This document shows positions 1 through 9,151 of a stretch of DNA of 64,000 nucleotides, in pieces. Numbering within the stretch: position 1 is the first letter of the stretch; each line of letters starts with the position of its first letter. The notes under the pieces are model-generated. The model worked only from the letters and a program-made list of their open reading frames with translations. It ran no database searches and had not been told where the DNA came from. Where the stretch lies: the NCBI GenBank assembly GCA_015068845.1, contig SVJR01000003.1:21359-85358 (forward strand), in the 5' to 3' direction. The position numbers and the translations under genes are program-made. This stretch comes from Oscillospiraceae bacterium. GTDB lineage: Bacteria; Bacillota; Clostridia; Monoglobales; Monoglobaceae.

Positions 1-1
1 G

Positions 2-1384
2 GTAAAAGTAATTGCGTATATTATGGTGTTGACTGCTTCCTTAATTTTTACGGGATGGACAGAGGCGCTTGCATCGGACTTTCCGGATGTCGAAAAAAGT
101 CACCTCCATTACGATGCGGTGACATATCTGACAGAGCTTGGCGTTATTGCAGGCTATGACGACGGAACCTTTAGGCCCGAGCGTGAGATTACACGGACAG
201 AATTCTGTGCCTTGATGGCACGGACCCTCGGCTATAAAAAAGAGACCTATGTTATGGTTGATATTCCCTTTTCGGATGTCAGCGAGGGGTACTGGGGCGA
301 ACCGTTCATTTCGTTCTGCTACGAGAGCGGGCTGATTAACGGTATGGGCGACGGAACCTTTGCTCCTGCGGCAAAGGTCACTCTGGAACAGGCCGTTAAA
401 ATGTCAGTATGTGCGATAGGTAAGCAAGACGAGGCACTCCGTGTCAACGGTGACAAGTGGTACACTGGCTACGCCCAGGTTGCGGGACGATATGGTTTGC
501 TAACAATGGTGAATCAGGATTTTGGTGAGAACGCAGGGCGTGGAAATGTTGCTCAGATTGTGTTTAATATGGTAGAAACCGGACTTGCAAAAATGCCGGC
601 AGAAGATGACAATACGGAAACTGAACCTGAGGAAGACCCGGACAATAAACCGTCAGATGAGACGGAAGAGCCGGTTGGCGAGAATGTGGAAAAACCGTCA
701 ATTCCTCCGGAGATTGTTGCGGCATACAGGGAAAAGGATTTTTCCGATGTCAAGACTATTCTTGTGGATGCCGGGCATAACTATTCCGGCAAGGATATCG
801 GTGCAGAGAACCTAAAGTATGATGCCAAGGAAGAAATAATCACATGGCAGATTGCGGACAGGCTCCGTGATGAACTGGAATATTGGGGCTATAATGTAAT
901 TATGACCCGCGAGAAAATGACCGACAGTATAGCAAATACTTCGGTTAACGAAAGCCTTCAGGCGAGAGTTGATATGGCCCATGAGGCTTTGGCGGATTTG
1001 TTCATATCAATCCATTGCAATGCAGGCGGCGGCTCAGGTGTTGAAACCTACTGTTTTGCAAAATCCGGATATTCGGGACGGCTTGCCGAACTCATTCAGG
1101 ATAGCATTGCAGACGGCAGCGACCTTTATGACCGTGGTGTTAAAACTTCAAACTTCTTTGTGATAAAGAATACGCTGATGCCGGCGATTCTGATTGAAAC
1201 AGGCTTTATCGATAGCGAAAAGGATATTCGGATTTTGATGTCGGAGGAAGGGCAAAACCAGATTGCCGGGGCAATTGCCTCCGCAATCCGCGAATTTGAT
1301 TTGATGGATCCTATTGTGGAAGAGGTGCAGACGGCCAACGAGCTTTCTGCTGAAGCCGAGAAAGAACAACTATCAGAGGAATAG
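2..1384 (+). CDS. SLH-domain N-acetylmuramoyl-L-alanine amidase (5' end cut by window edge)
   Basis: Secreted cell-wall hydrolase expected to cleave the MurNAc-L-Ala bond of peptidoglycan. An ATG lies at 23, but the frame is open to the left edge and the upstream codons add VKVIAYI to the hydrophobic segment MVLTASLIFTGW. The true start and the positive end of the signal peptide are therefore probably outside the window. Counting from the ATG, two clear SLH repeats (about 18-75 and 83-140; GYDDGTFRPE, GMGDGTFAPA) and a weaker third one (to about 190) are followed by an acidic linker (about 190-235) and an Amidase_3 domain (about 245-425). Zinc-site motifs are VDAGH, EEIITW, SIHCNA and LIETGF. 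SLH repeats usually bind pyruvylated secondary wall polymer, so the enzyme should be held on the wall. The U32 gene starts 5 bp downstream. Confidence 0.88.
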   Translation, partial: VKVIAYIMVLTASLIFTGWTEALASDFPDVEKSHLHYDAVTYLTELGVIAGYDDGTFRPEREITRTEFCALMARTLGYKKETYVMVDIPFSDVSEGYWGEPFISFCYESGLINGMGDGTFAPAAKVTLEQAVKMSVCAIGKQDEALRVNGDKWYTGYAQVAGRYGLLTMVNQDFGENAGRGNVAQIVFNMVETGLAKMPAEDDNTETEPEEDPDNKPSDETEEPVGENVEKPSIPPEIVAAYREKDFSDVKTILVDAGHNYSGKDIGAENLKYDAKEEIITWQIADRLRDELEYWGYNVIMTREKMTDSIANTSVNESLQARVDMAHEALADLFISIHCNAGGGSGVETYCFAKSGYSGRLAELIQDSIADGSDLYDRGVKTSNFFVIKNTLMPAILIETGFIDSEKDIRILMSEEGQNQIAGAIASAIREFDLMDPIVEEVQTANELSAEAEKEQLSEE

Positions 1385-1389
1385 ATTAT

Positions 1390-2622
1390 ATGATAAAAAA
1401 ACCGGAATTGCTTGCTCCGGCAGGCAGTTTAAACAAACTTAAAATTGCAATAACCTACGGCGCCGATGCAGTATATGTCGGCGGAGAAGAGTTTTCACTC
1501 CGTGTTGCGGCTGAAAACTTCAGCCCCGAGGAGCTTGCCGAAGGTGTAAGATTTGCCCACGACCGCGGCAAAAAGGTTTACCTTACGGCAAACATAATCC
1601 CGCATAATGCTGATATCGAAGAATACGAGGAATTCCTCAAAAGATATTCAACAGCAGGCTTTGATGCGGTAATCCTTTCGGATTTGGGAATGTTTCAGTT
1701 GACAAGGGAGCTTGCCCCCGAGCTTGAAATCCATATCAGCACTCAGGCGAACAATGTTAACTTCAAAAGTGCTGAAAGCTGGTATAAGATGGGTGCAAAA
1801 AGAGTTATTCTTGCACGCGAAATGTCCTTTGACGAGATTGCGGAAATTCGCAGCAAAACACCGCAAGACCTCGAACTGGAGGCGTTTGTTCACGGTGCGA
1901 TGTGTATTTCATATTCCGGCAGATGCCTGCTCAGCAACTATATGACAAATCGTGACAGCAATCTCGGTGCCTGCTCGCATCCTTGCCGTTGGAAGTACTA
2001 TTTGATGGAAGAAACCCGACCCGGTGAGTATATGCCGGTATTTGAAAATGAGAGGGGAACGTTCATATACAACTCAAAGGATTTGTGTATGATTGAACAT
2101 ATCGACAAGCTGATTAAAAGCGGCCTTGACAGCTTTAAAATTGAGGGTAGAGTCAAAACCGAGTACTATCTTGCAACTGTGGTAAAGGCGTATAGGGAAG
2201 CAATTGACAGCTATTTTGAAAACCCCGATGGATTCAAGTTCGATTCAAAATGGCTTGACGAGCTTAAAAAAGTCAGTCATCGTGACTACACAACGGGATT
2301 TTTCTTTGGTAAGCCCGGCGGTGACGAGCAGAACTACAAAACCAGCTCTTACATCCGTGAATACGAGCTTCTGGGAATAGTTTCGGGCTATGATCCTAAT
2401 AAAAGAATGGTTTCGGTTGTGCAGAAAAACAGATTTTTCAAAGGCTCAGAGGTGGAGTTTTTAAGACCTGAGGGTGACTTTGTAAAACACAAAATTGAAT
2501 ATATGGAGGACGAGTCGGGCTGCGAACTTGAGATTGCAAACAAGCCTCAGTCCATTGCCAGAATCCGTATAGATACACCACTCGAGGAAAACGCAATGAT
2601 GCGTGCACCAAGAGAAAACTAA
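1390..2622 (+). CDS. trhP: Peptidase U32 family protein, probable tRNA hydroxylation protein TrhP
   Basis: A 410-aa U32-family protein. Members of this size with the C-terminal extension act in prephenate-dependent 5-hydroxylation of tRNA wobble uridine (TrhP/YegQ, YrrO) rather than as collagenases. Visible hallmarks are the N-terminal ELLAPAGSLNKLK barrel start, the family core at about 165-205 with HGAMC, SGRCLLSNY and GACSHPCRW (conserved Cys residues, probably Fe-S or metal ligands), FKIEGR near 255 and a C-terminal beta domain. The start is the ATG preceded by AGAGGAA. It follows the SLH-amidase by 5 bp, so the two are likely cotranscribed. Bacillus carries two U32 genes in tandem, but only one is seen here. 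The family is certain; the tRNA role is inferred from the family. Confidence 0.85.
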   Translation: MIKKPELLAPAGSLNKLKIAITYGADAVYVGGEEFSLRVAAENFSPEELAEGVRFAHDRGKKVYLTANIIPHNADIEEYEEFLKRYSTAGFDAVILSDLGMFQLTRELAPELEIHISTQANNVNFKSAESWYKMGAKRVILAREMSFDEIAEIRSKTPQDLELEAFVHGAMCISYSGRCLLSNYMTNRDSNLGACSHPCRWKYYLMEETRPGEYMPVFENERGTFIYNSKDLCMIEHIDKLIKSGLDSFKIEGRVKTEYYLATVVKAYREAIDSYFENPDGFKFDSKWLDELKKVSHRDYTTGFFFGKPGGDEQNYKTSSYIREYELLGIVSGYDPNKRMVSVVQKNRFFKGSEVEFLRPEGDFVKHKIEYMEDESGCELEIANKPQSIARIRIDTPLEENAMMRAPREN

Positions 2623-2676
2623 TCTATGAAAAATTATTAAAAACTTATATATTCCCAAAAATTGGAGGTATGAAAG

Positions 2677-5517
2677 ATGAAAGTTTCAAAAAGATTTCTG
2701 TGCACATTACTTGCAGTAGTTTTCACTCTTGTAAACATTGCAGTTGTGCCGGCATTTGCTGACTTCACAGATGTGGCAACAGACCACGCAGCATTTGATG
2801 CGGTAAATGTTCTCAACAAGTTAGGCGTTATCAACGGCTATAATGACGGTAGCTTCAAGCCTGATAACAATGTTACCCGTGCTGAGTTCACAGCTATGCT
2901 GCTCAGAACCCGCGGAATGGGTGCTGTTGGCTCGACCAGCCTTGAAAACCCCCCGTTCCCCGATGTTACAACACCTGATGTATCATGGGCTATCGCTAAT
3001 ATTAGAACAGCTCGCGAGCTTGGAATCATCAACGGCTATGATGACGGAACATTCAAGCCCAACAACAATGTTTCTTATGAAGAAGCAGTTAAGATGATTG
3101 TTTGTGCTTTGGGTTACGGCGAAATGGGGGCAGAGGGTGCTTTCTGGTATTCAAAGTACCTTATGACAGCAAAATCGCTTGGCTTCCTTGATGGTGCAGG
3201 CGGTGCAGTTGCAACTCCTGCAACCCGTGCAACCATTGCAAGTATGCTTTATAACTGCCTTGAGGTAAAGCTTGCAGAAAACAATGCTATTACTGACAAG
3301 ACAATCCTTGAAGATGATTTAAAGCTTACAAAGAATGTTGGTTATATTTCATCAAATCCTGAAATCAGCCTTTCTAAGCCTGACGCAAATCTTCGTGATG
3401 ACGAGGTGGAAATTACCGTTAATGGCGTTGCATCTACATATAAGGTAGAAGATGCTTCAAAGTATAATGATATGCTTGGTGCGCAGATTGAATTCTACTA
3501 TCAGAATGATTTCAACACCGGTCTTAAAACACTTCTTCTTGCTACTGTTAAAAACAGTACCACAATCAAGATTGATGCAAGCCTTATCCAAGGTGCAACA
3601 ACTTCAAGCATAAGGTATTTTAAGGATGAAGAAGCACAGCGCGAGTTAACAGCAGGCATTGCATCAGACAGTGTGGTTGTATATAACGGTAAGCTTTACG
3701 GAACAGCAAATGATACAAGCAGCACATTTGCAACATATTATACCAACGAAGGGGTTCCGGAAATTGGTAGCGTTGAGCTTCTTGACCGTGACGGCGACAA
3801 CTCATACGATGTTATTTTTGTAAATGACTATGATGTATTCTTTGTATCTTCTGTAACATCTTCGGACTATAAAGTTACAGACAATGCATTGAGAAAGGGT
3901 CTTTCTTCATCAGAAAATCAGGTTGTTTTGAATTACAAGTCAGATGATATTGAGTTCTATACTCCTGATGGTAAGACAACAACATTCAGTGCAATTAAAA
4001 AGGGAAGCATTATATTTGTTGCAAAGAGCAAGCATGTAAACAGTGTTACAAAGGTAATTGTTTGTAACGATACAGTATCTGGTAAAATCACAGCAACAAG
4101 CTCTTCAAAGGGTATTACAATTAACGGCAAGAACTATAAGTTCTCAGCCTTTGCTCCGTGGGAGAAAACTATCGGTTCTGCGACACCTGATTTGACCACA
4201 GCTCCTGCAATGGGAGATACAGCAAAATTCTATCTTGATATGGAAGGTAATATTATCTGGTACGACAAGACAGAAGCTGCATCAAATCAGCAGTATGGAT
4301 ATGTTGACGGGGCTGAAGTTAACAATGATAACTTTGAACAGAATGCCTATGTAAATATCATTACAAAGTCAAGCACATCAGGTACTATATACACAATAAC
4401 AAATAAAACCAAATTAAATGGCAGCACCTGTGCAAGTCTTGATGAATTTATTGAAGAACTTGATAAGGCAAGTGACCGCAGCGGTACTGCTGACGATGAT
4501 TTCGAACAGCTTGTAAAGTTCACTGTTTCAAAGGGAACTGAGCTTGAAGAGATTATAACCTACGAACCCAAAGCTACAGGCGGAGATATTATTACAGAAA
4601 AGCTTTACCTTTATAGCGGTATAAGCAAAACAGATGGATGTTCATACAGCTCTACCTCAAAACAGTTGTCCAAAGGCTCAACAAAGATTTATGTAGGAAG
4701 CGCTTTGATTTTAAGTACACCAAGCAACAGCGGAACATCTGGAAAGTATAAGGTTATGAGCCTAAACGATTTAGATAACAGTGCAACATACAAGGTTGAG
4801 TGCTTTGATGTTACAGGAACAAATTCGGCAAAGGTTGTTGTAGTGTATGACGGCGCTGCAAGCGTAGGTGAGGTGAAAGGAAATTCACCTGTAGTTGTAA
4901 TAACAGAAATTGAAGATACTGTTATTGGCGGTGAAAACAGATGTGTACTTCGCGGTTATGAAGGCAAGACTGAAAAAGAGTGGACCCTCTCAATAACAGA
5001 CAGCAGTACTGTATCAACAGCTTCAACTCTTGAAATTGGTGATGTAATCAGAGTTGGTACTGATTCTGATGGTTACTACACCGTAAAACCTGAACATATC
5101 ATATTTAGTATGAGAAACAATTATCGTAATACTGCAATCGGCTATGGTGACAATTCCGGAGCTTATCCAAAGAAAGAATCTGTAGATGGAAACATTGCAT
5201 ACAGAGTAATATGGGGTTCTGCGTACCAGTATGATGGTGATGACGGAGACCGTTTCATAGTATCAACTGATATTCTGGGAGCAAATGAAGAGACTTCAAA
5301 CACGTATGCTTTGGAAAAGAGCAAGTTCAGCGGAGCACAGATTTTCATGTTTAACGCAAACGAATCCGACCTTATAAAGGATATTACAGCGGACGGATAT
5401 GAAAATATTCTTGCAGGATTGACTCTTGGAAACACAGATGATGTTCCTTCAGAACTCTTTATTCATATGACAGGAAATACCGATACAGTAAAAACAATGA
5501 TTATTGTTAAAAGATAA
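2677..5517 (+). CDS. Large secreted SLH-domain surface protein
   Basis: A 946-aa protein with a clear signal peptide (MKVSKRF, a hydrophobic core, then VPAFA before DFTD). Three N-terminal SLH repeats follow (about 28-80, 92-150, 155-205; GYNDGSFKPD, GYDDGTFKPN). The remaining 740 residues are rich in Thr, Ser, Asp and Lys with beta-strand-like alternation and no enzyme motif that I recognise. It is probably an S-layer or surface-array protein anchored by the SLH repeats. The RBS is TTGGAGGTATGAAAG. Codon use is more A/T-ending than in neighbouring genes, as is common for abundant surface proteins. A strong terminator follows directly. The function of the C-terminal region is unknown. Confidence 0.85.
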   Translation: MKVSKRFLCTLLAVVFTLVNIAVVPAFADFTDVATDHAAFDAVNVLNKLGVINGYNDGSFKPDNNVTRAEFTAMLLRTRGMGAVGSTSLENPPFPDVTTPDVSWAIANIRTARELGIINGYDDGTFKPNNNVSYEEAVKMIVCALGYGEMGAEGAFWYSKYLMTAKSLGFLDGAGGAVATPATRATIASMLYNCLEVKLAENNAITDKTILEDDLKLTKNVGYISSNPEISLSKPDANLRDDEVEITVNGVASTYKVEDASKYNDMLGAQIEFYYQNDFNTGLKTLLLATVKNSTTIKIDASLIQGATTSSIRYFKDEEAQRELTAGIASDSVVVYNGKLYGTANDTSSTFATYYTNEGVPEIGSVELLDRDGDNSYDVIFVNDYDVFFVSSVTSSDYKVTDNALRKGLSSSENQVVLNYKSDDIEFYTPDGKTTTFSAIKKGSIIFVAKSKHVNSVTKVIVCNDTVSGKITATSSSKGITINGKNYKFSAFAPWEKTIGSATPDLTTAPAMGDTAKFYLDMEGNIIWYDKTEAASNQQYGYVDGAEVNNDNFEQNAYVNIITKSSTSGTIYTITNKTKLNGSTCASLDEFIEELDKASDRSGTADDDFEQLVKFTVSKGTELEEIITYEPKATGGDIITEKLYLYSGISKTDGCSYSSTSKQLSKGSTKIYVGSALILSTPSNSGTSGKYKVMSLNDLDNSATYKVECFDVTGTNSAKVVVVYDGAASVGEVKGNSPVVVITEIEDTVIGGENRCVLRGYEGKTEKEWTLSITDSSTVSTASTLEIGDVIRVGTDSDGYYTVKPEHIIFSMRNNYRNTAIGYGDNSGAYPKKESVDGNIAYRVIWGSAYQYDGDDGDRFIVSTDILGANEETSNTYALEKSKFSGAQIFMFNANESDLIKDITADGYENILAGLTLGNTDDVPSELFIHMTGNTDTVKTMIIVKR

Positions 5518-5532
5518 CTTGTCAAACAAAAA

Positions 5533-5563
5533 AAATCACACGGTTATACCGTGTGATTTTTTT
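5533..5563 (+). terminator. Intrinsic terminator of the SLH surface protein gene
   Basis: A perfect 12-bp stem (5533-5544 with 5548-5559, loop TAT) is followed by a T-run. The left side is A-rich, so it could also work in reverse. Confidence 0.9.
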
Positions 5564-5600
5564 GCTGTATATCGCTATAGCGTGGTGCTCGGTGCACACA

Positions 5601-5634
5601 AAAAAGAGCCTGTGGGTACTCATCCCACAAGCTC
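5601..5634 (-). terminator. Intrinsic terminator of the arginine operon
   Basis: The stem is 5606-5616 with 5624-5634 (GAGCCTGTGGG, one C/A mismatch). On the minus strand it is followed by T5. It lies just downstream of argF and faces the terminator of the convergent SLH gene. Confidence 0.8.
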
Positions 5635-5652
5635 CTGTTTTTTGCCTTTTAC

Positions 5653-6558
5653 TTAGTCTTTCATAAGTGTAACCATAACGGCCTTCTGTGCGTGAAGTCT
5701 GTTTTCTGCTTCGTCAAAAATTTCAGCAGCGTGCGCTTCAAATACTTCGGCTGTTATTTCCTCTTCACGGTGCGCCGGCAGACAGTGTAGAACCATAGCG
5801 TCAGACTTTGCAACTGACATAAGCTTTGAATTTATCTGGTATCCTGCAAAAATCTTTTTGCGCTCGTTGGCTTCGCCTTCCTGACCCATTGATGCCCACA
5901 CATCGGTAACAAGGATGTCTGCGTCCTTTGCAGCCTCCTCAACAGATTCGGTGCAGGTGAAGGTTCCGTTTTCACTTGCCCATTTCATAAGGTCGCTGTC
6001 CGGTTCGTAGCCCTTGGGGCACGCAATGGCAAATTCCATACCCATCTTGATCGCGCCAACCATTAATGAGTTTGCCATATTGTTGCCGTCACCGATAAAG
6101 CACATTTTAAGGTTCTTGAAGGTTCCCTTGTGTTCACGGATGGTCATAAGGTCAGCAAGCACCTGACAGGGATGACAGTAGTCGGTAAGGCCGTTGATAA
6201 TCGGGATAGAGCCGTATTTTGCAAGGTCCTCAACTTCCTTTTGCTCAAAGGTTCTTATCATAATTCCGTCAAGATATCTTGAAAGAACTCTTGCGGTATC
6301 TTCTACGGGCTCGCCGCGGCCAATCTGAAGGTCAGCGGAGCTTAAAAAGAGGGGATTGCCGCCAAGCTCATACATACCAACCTCAAAGGAAACACGGGTT
6401 CTGGTAGATGATTTTTCAAAAATCATACCAAGTGATTTGCCTTCAAGATGCTTATGAGGAATACCGTTTTTCTTTTCGTATTTCAGCTGGTCAGCCATAT
6501 CCAGAACCGCTGTTATTTCTTCTGCGGACCAGTCTGAAAGTTTAAGTAAATGCTTCAT
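5653..6558 (-). CDS. argF: Ornithine carbamoyltransferase
   Basis: Converts ornithine and carbamoyl phosphate to citrulline in the cytoplasm, the sixth step of arginine synthesis. The 301-aa length is normal. The carbamoyl-phosphate loop SSTRTR is at about 50-55 and the ornithine-binding HCLPAHR is near 260. DxxxSMG-type ornithine contacts are represented by DVWASMGQE. It is the last gene of the arg operon, 26 bp after argD, and is followed by a terminator. A catabolic OTC is less likely because the whole biosynthetic set is upstream and no arcA or arcC is present. Confidence 0.96.
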   Translation of the reverse strand: MKHLLKLSDWSAEEITAVLDMADQLKYEKKNGIPHKHLEGKSLGMIFEKSSTRTRVSFEVGMYELGGNPLFLSSADLQIGRGEPVEDTARVLSRYLDGIMIRTFEQKEVEDLAKYGSIPIINGLTDYCHPCQVLADLMTIREHKGTFKNLKMCFIGDGNNMANSLMVGAIKMGMEFAIACPKGYEPDSDLMKWASENGTFTCTESVEEAAKDADILVTDVWASMGQEGEANERKKIFAGYQINSKLMSVAKSDAMVLHCLPAHREEEITAEVFEAHAAEIFDEAENRLHAQKAVMVTLMKD

Positions 6559-6584
6559 TTTAATTTATCCTTTCCGATTTATGT

Positions 6585-7745
6585 TTAAAGTGTTTCAATT
6601 GCATTTTTGAGAATTTCAAGGCCGCAATCAATTTCCTCACGGGTAATGTTAAGCGGGGGAAGAAGTCTTACCTTATCCTTTGCGGTGAGAACCAGAAGTC
6701 CGTCCTTCAGGCACTTTTTAAGGATTTCCTTTGCGTCCTTTTCGGTTTCAATACCAAGCATAAAGCCCATACCGGAGATTGCGGTTACACCGTCAATCTT
6801 CATTATTTTTTCAATCATATACTCGCTGTTTTTGCGGACGGTGTCAAGCAGAGCCTCGTCAATCCGGCTCAGTATGCTCAGCGCACCGGCAGCTGCAATG
6901 GGGTTGCCGCCAAAAGTGGAGCCGTGCGTTCCGGGAGTGAGAATATTTTCTACTTTCTCTGAGAACATTGTAGCCCCCAAAGGCAGACCGCCTGCCAGAC
7001 CCTTTGCGGTAGATACAATATCCGGTTTTAGCCCGAACTGCTCATATGCGTAAAGTGTACCTGTCCTGCCGTTTCCGGTCTGAACCTCGTCCACAACCAG
7101 AAGTGCATCGTATTTTGCTGCCATTTCCTCAGCGGTTTTTATGAATTCAGCGGTCAGAGGCAGTACGCCGCCCTCGCCCTGAATGATTTCAAACATTATA
7201 CCGCAAACCTTTTCGGACATAGCTCCTTTAAGGGCATCGCAGTCGTTGGCTTCAACATATACAAAGCCTTCGGTAAAGGGGGTAAAGCTTGTGTGGAACA
7301 CATCCTGACCGGTTGCCGAAAGTGTTGTGACGGTTCTACCGTGAAAGCTGTTTTTAAGTGTAATGATAATGTTTTTGTCGGGATTTTTGTCTGTTCCGTA
7401 CTTTCTTGCACCCTTGATTGCACATTCGTTTGCCTCTGCGCCAGAGTTTGAGAAGAATACCTTGCTCATACCTGTCTTTTCGCAGAGCATCTCGGCAAGG
7501 TCGGCGCAGGGCTTGGTGTAGTAGTAGTTGGAAGCGTGCTGAAGCTTTGCAAGCTGGTCAGATACCGCCTTGACCCATTCGGGGTCGCAAGCGCCAAATG
7601 TATTAACCGCAATACCGCTGCCAAAGTCAATATATTTTTTTCCGTCAGCATCAAAAAGTGTGCTGCCGCAGCCGTGGTCAAGCTCTAAATCTAGTCGTCC
7701 GTAGGTGCCCATTATATATTTTGAGTCTTTTTCTTTTGTGTTCAT
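6585..7745 (-). CDS. argD: Acetylornithine aminotransferase
   Basis: A class III PLP aminotransferase (386 aa) converting N-acetylglutamate semialdehyde to N-acetylornithine with glutamate as amino donor. Visible motifs are FSNSGAEANECAIK (phosphate site), NSFHGRTVTTLSATG, VVDEVQTGNGRTG with the PLP-binding Asp, and STAKGLAGGLPLGA with the Schiff-base Lys. Length and motifs match ArgD. It lies between argR (19 bp upstream) and argF in the same operon, which separates it from GABA or ornithine aminotransferases of the same fold. Confidence 0.95.
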   Translation of the reverse strand: MNTKEKDSKYIMGTYGRLDLELDHGCGSTLFDADGKKYIDFGSGIAVNTFGACDPEWVKAVSDQLAKLQHASNYYYTKPCADLAEMLCEKTGMSKVFFSNSGAEANECAIKGARKYGTDKNPDKNIIITLKNSFHGRTVTTLSATGQDVFHTSFTPFTEGFVYVEANDCDALKGAMSEKVCGIMFEIIQGEGGVLPLTAEFIKTAEEMAAKYDALLVVDEVQTGNGRTGTLYAYEQFGLKPDIVSTAKGLAGGLPLGATMFSEKVENILTPGTHGSTFGGNPIAAAGALSILSRIDEALLDTVRKNSEYMIEKIMKIDGVTAISGMGFMLGIETEKDAKEILKKCLKDGLLVLTAKDKVRLLPPLNITREEIDCGLEILKNAIETL

Positions 7746-7764
7746 AATGTCTACCTCTTTAATA

Positions 7765-8244
7765 TTAGTTTATAACATTCATAAGTGTCTTACAGAAGTC
7801 GGCGGCATCTTTTTCGCTGTTCATTGCGATGAATACGGTATCGTCGCCGGCAATAACGCCCACAACCTTGTCAAATCCGAGTGTTTCAATCGCCATGGCA
7901 CAGCCCTGAGCAGAGCCAGGAATGGTTTTAACAACCACCAGATTTGAAGCGTTCTGGATAGTTATAACTGCGTGGGTAAGAACGGCGGTGTAACGGGACC
8001 GGATATCCATATCGGTCTCCTTGCCGGGCAGAGCATAACGGTATTTGTCGCCACGGTCCGCAATTTTGATAAGGCGCAGTTCCTTTATATCTCTTGAGAC
8101 GGTTGCCTGAGTTACATCAAAGCCTTCGGCAATCAGCAGCTTTGTCAACTGCCCCTGTGTTTCAACCGCTTTTTCGGAGATAATTCTGACAATCGTATTA
8201 TGTCGTTGTTTTTTTGAGTTTTTTATGCAATCCTTTTCCTGCAT
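7765..8244 (-). CDS. argR: Arginine repressor, encoded inside the arg operon
   Basis: A 159-aa ArgR/AhrC-type arginine-responsive repressor. The N-terminal winged helix-turn-helix is visible (RHNTIVRIISE, TQGQLTKLL, VTQATVSRDIKELRL). The C-terminal hexamerisation and arginine-binding part carries GSAQGCAMAIE and GVIAGDDTVFIA, the usual GTIAGDDT arginine site. I chose the ATG at 8244 because AAAGGTGGG precedes it by a good distance and argB ends 16 bp upstream; the longer frame to 8304 would overlap argB. Its place between argB and argD means it is made under the promoter it probably controls, giving autoregulation through the two ARG boxes upstream of argC. Confidence 0.93.
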   Translation of the reverse strand: MQEKDCIKNSKKQRHNTIVRIISEKAVETQGQLTKLLIAEGFDVTQATVSRDIKELRLIKIADRGDKYRYALPGKETDMDIRSRYTAVLTHAVITIQNASNLVVVKTIPGSAQGCAMAIETLGFDKVVGVIAGDDTVFIAMNSEKDAADFCKTLMNVIN

Positions 8245-8260
8245 AATTCTTCCCACCTTT

Positions 8261-9130
8261 CTAAACGACCATAGTTCCGATACCTTCGTCGGTGAGAATT
8301 TCAATCAATATTGCGTGAGGAACTCTGCCGTCAAGGATAAATACCTTTTGCACACCCTGACGGATGGAATCAATGCAACATTCGATTTTGGGTATCATTC
8401 CGCCGGAGATAACTCCCTCGTTCATAAGCTCGGGAACCTCGCTTGTTTTAACTATGGGGATAAGTGTGGATTCATCGTCCTTATCACGGAGCAGACCACG
8501 GATATCCGTCATTGAAATAAGACTCTCTGCTTTGAGGACTCCTGCAATTTTTGCAGCCGCTGTGTCTGCGTTGATGTTGTATACATTACCCTCTGCGTCG
8601 CAACCGACAGTTGCAATAACGGGAATATATCCTTTGTCCAGAATATCCAGTATGGGTGTCGGGTCAATGTCGGTGATATTACCCACATAGCCGTGAACCT
8701 CGTCAAGCTTTTCGGACTGAATCATATGTCCGTCAATTCCGCAAAGACCCATAGCGTTGCCGCCCATGGTATGGATAAGGTTTACAAGGCTCTTGTTGAT
8801 TTTTCCGGCAAGCACCATCTGAACAATGTCAACGGATTCCTTGTCGGTAACGCGAAGCCCGTCAATAAATTCGGATTTTGCACCGACTTTGCCAAGCATC
8901 TCGGAAATTTCAGGGCCGCCGCCGTGAACAAGAACCACCTTTATTCCGATGAGGGACAAGAGGAGTATGTCGCCCATAACAGCCTGCTTGAGCTCCTCGC
9001 TTTGCATTGCGTTGCCGCCATATTTGATAACAACAATTTTGTTGTAGTAGTCCTGAATGTAGGGGAGTGCCTCAATCAGTATCTCGGCACGGGTTTCTAT
9101 TGGAATTTTCTTTAATAATTCGTTGTTCAT
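8261..9130 (-). CDS. argB: Acetylglutamate kinase
   Basis: Phosphorylates N-acetylglutamate, the second step of the acetylated arginine pathway. It is an amino-acid kinase fold of 289 aa. The ATP/phosphate loop is VVIKYGGNAM near 33, the substrate glycine loop is VLVHGGGPEIS, and the C-terminal part has SGGMIPKIECC. The N-terminal extension (about 25 aa before the first strand) is of the kind seen in arginine-sensitive hexameric kinases, so feedback inhibition by arginine is possible. Together with ArgJ, which recycles acetyl groups, this fits the cyclic pathway. Confidence 0.95.
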   Translation of the reverse strand: MNNELLKKIPIETRAEILIEALPYIQDYYNKIVVIKYGGNAMQSEELKQAVMGDILLLSLIGIKVVLVHGGGPEISEMLGKVGAKSEFIDGLRVTDKESVDIVQMVLAGKINKSLVNLIHTMGGNAMGLCGIDGHMIQSEKLDEVHGYVGNITDIDPTPILDILDKGYIPVIATVGCDAEGNVYNINADTAAAKIAGVLKAESLISMTDIRGLLRDKDDESTLIPIVKTSEVPELMNEGVISGGMIPKIECCIDSIRQGVQKVFILDGRVPHAILIEILTDEGIGTMVV

Positions 9131-9151
9131 TTTATTCTACCTCAATTCGGT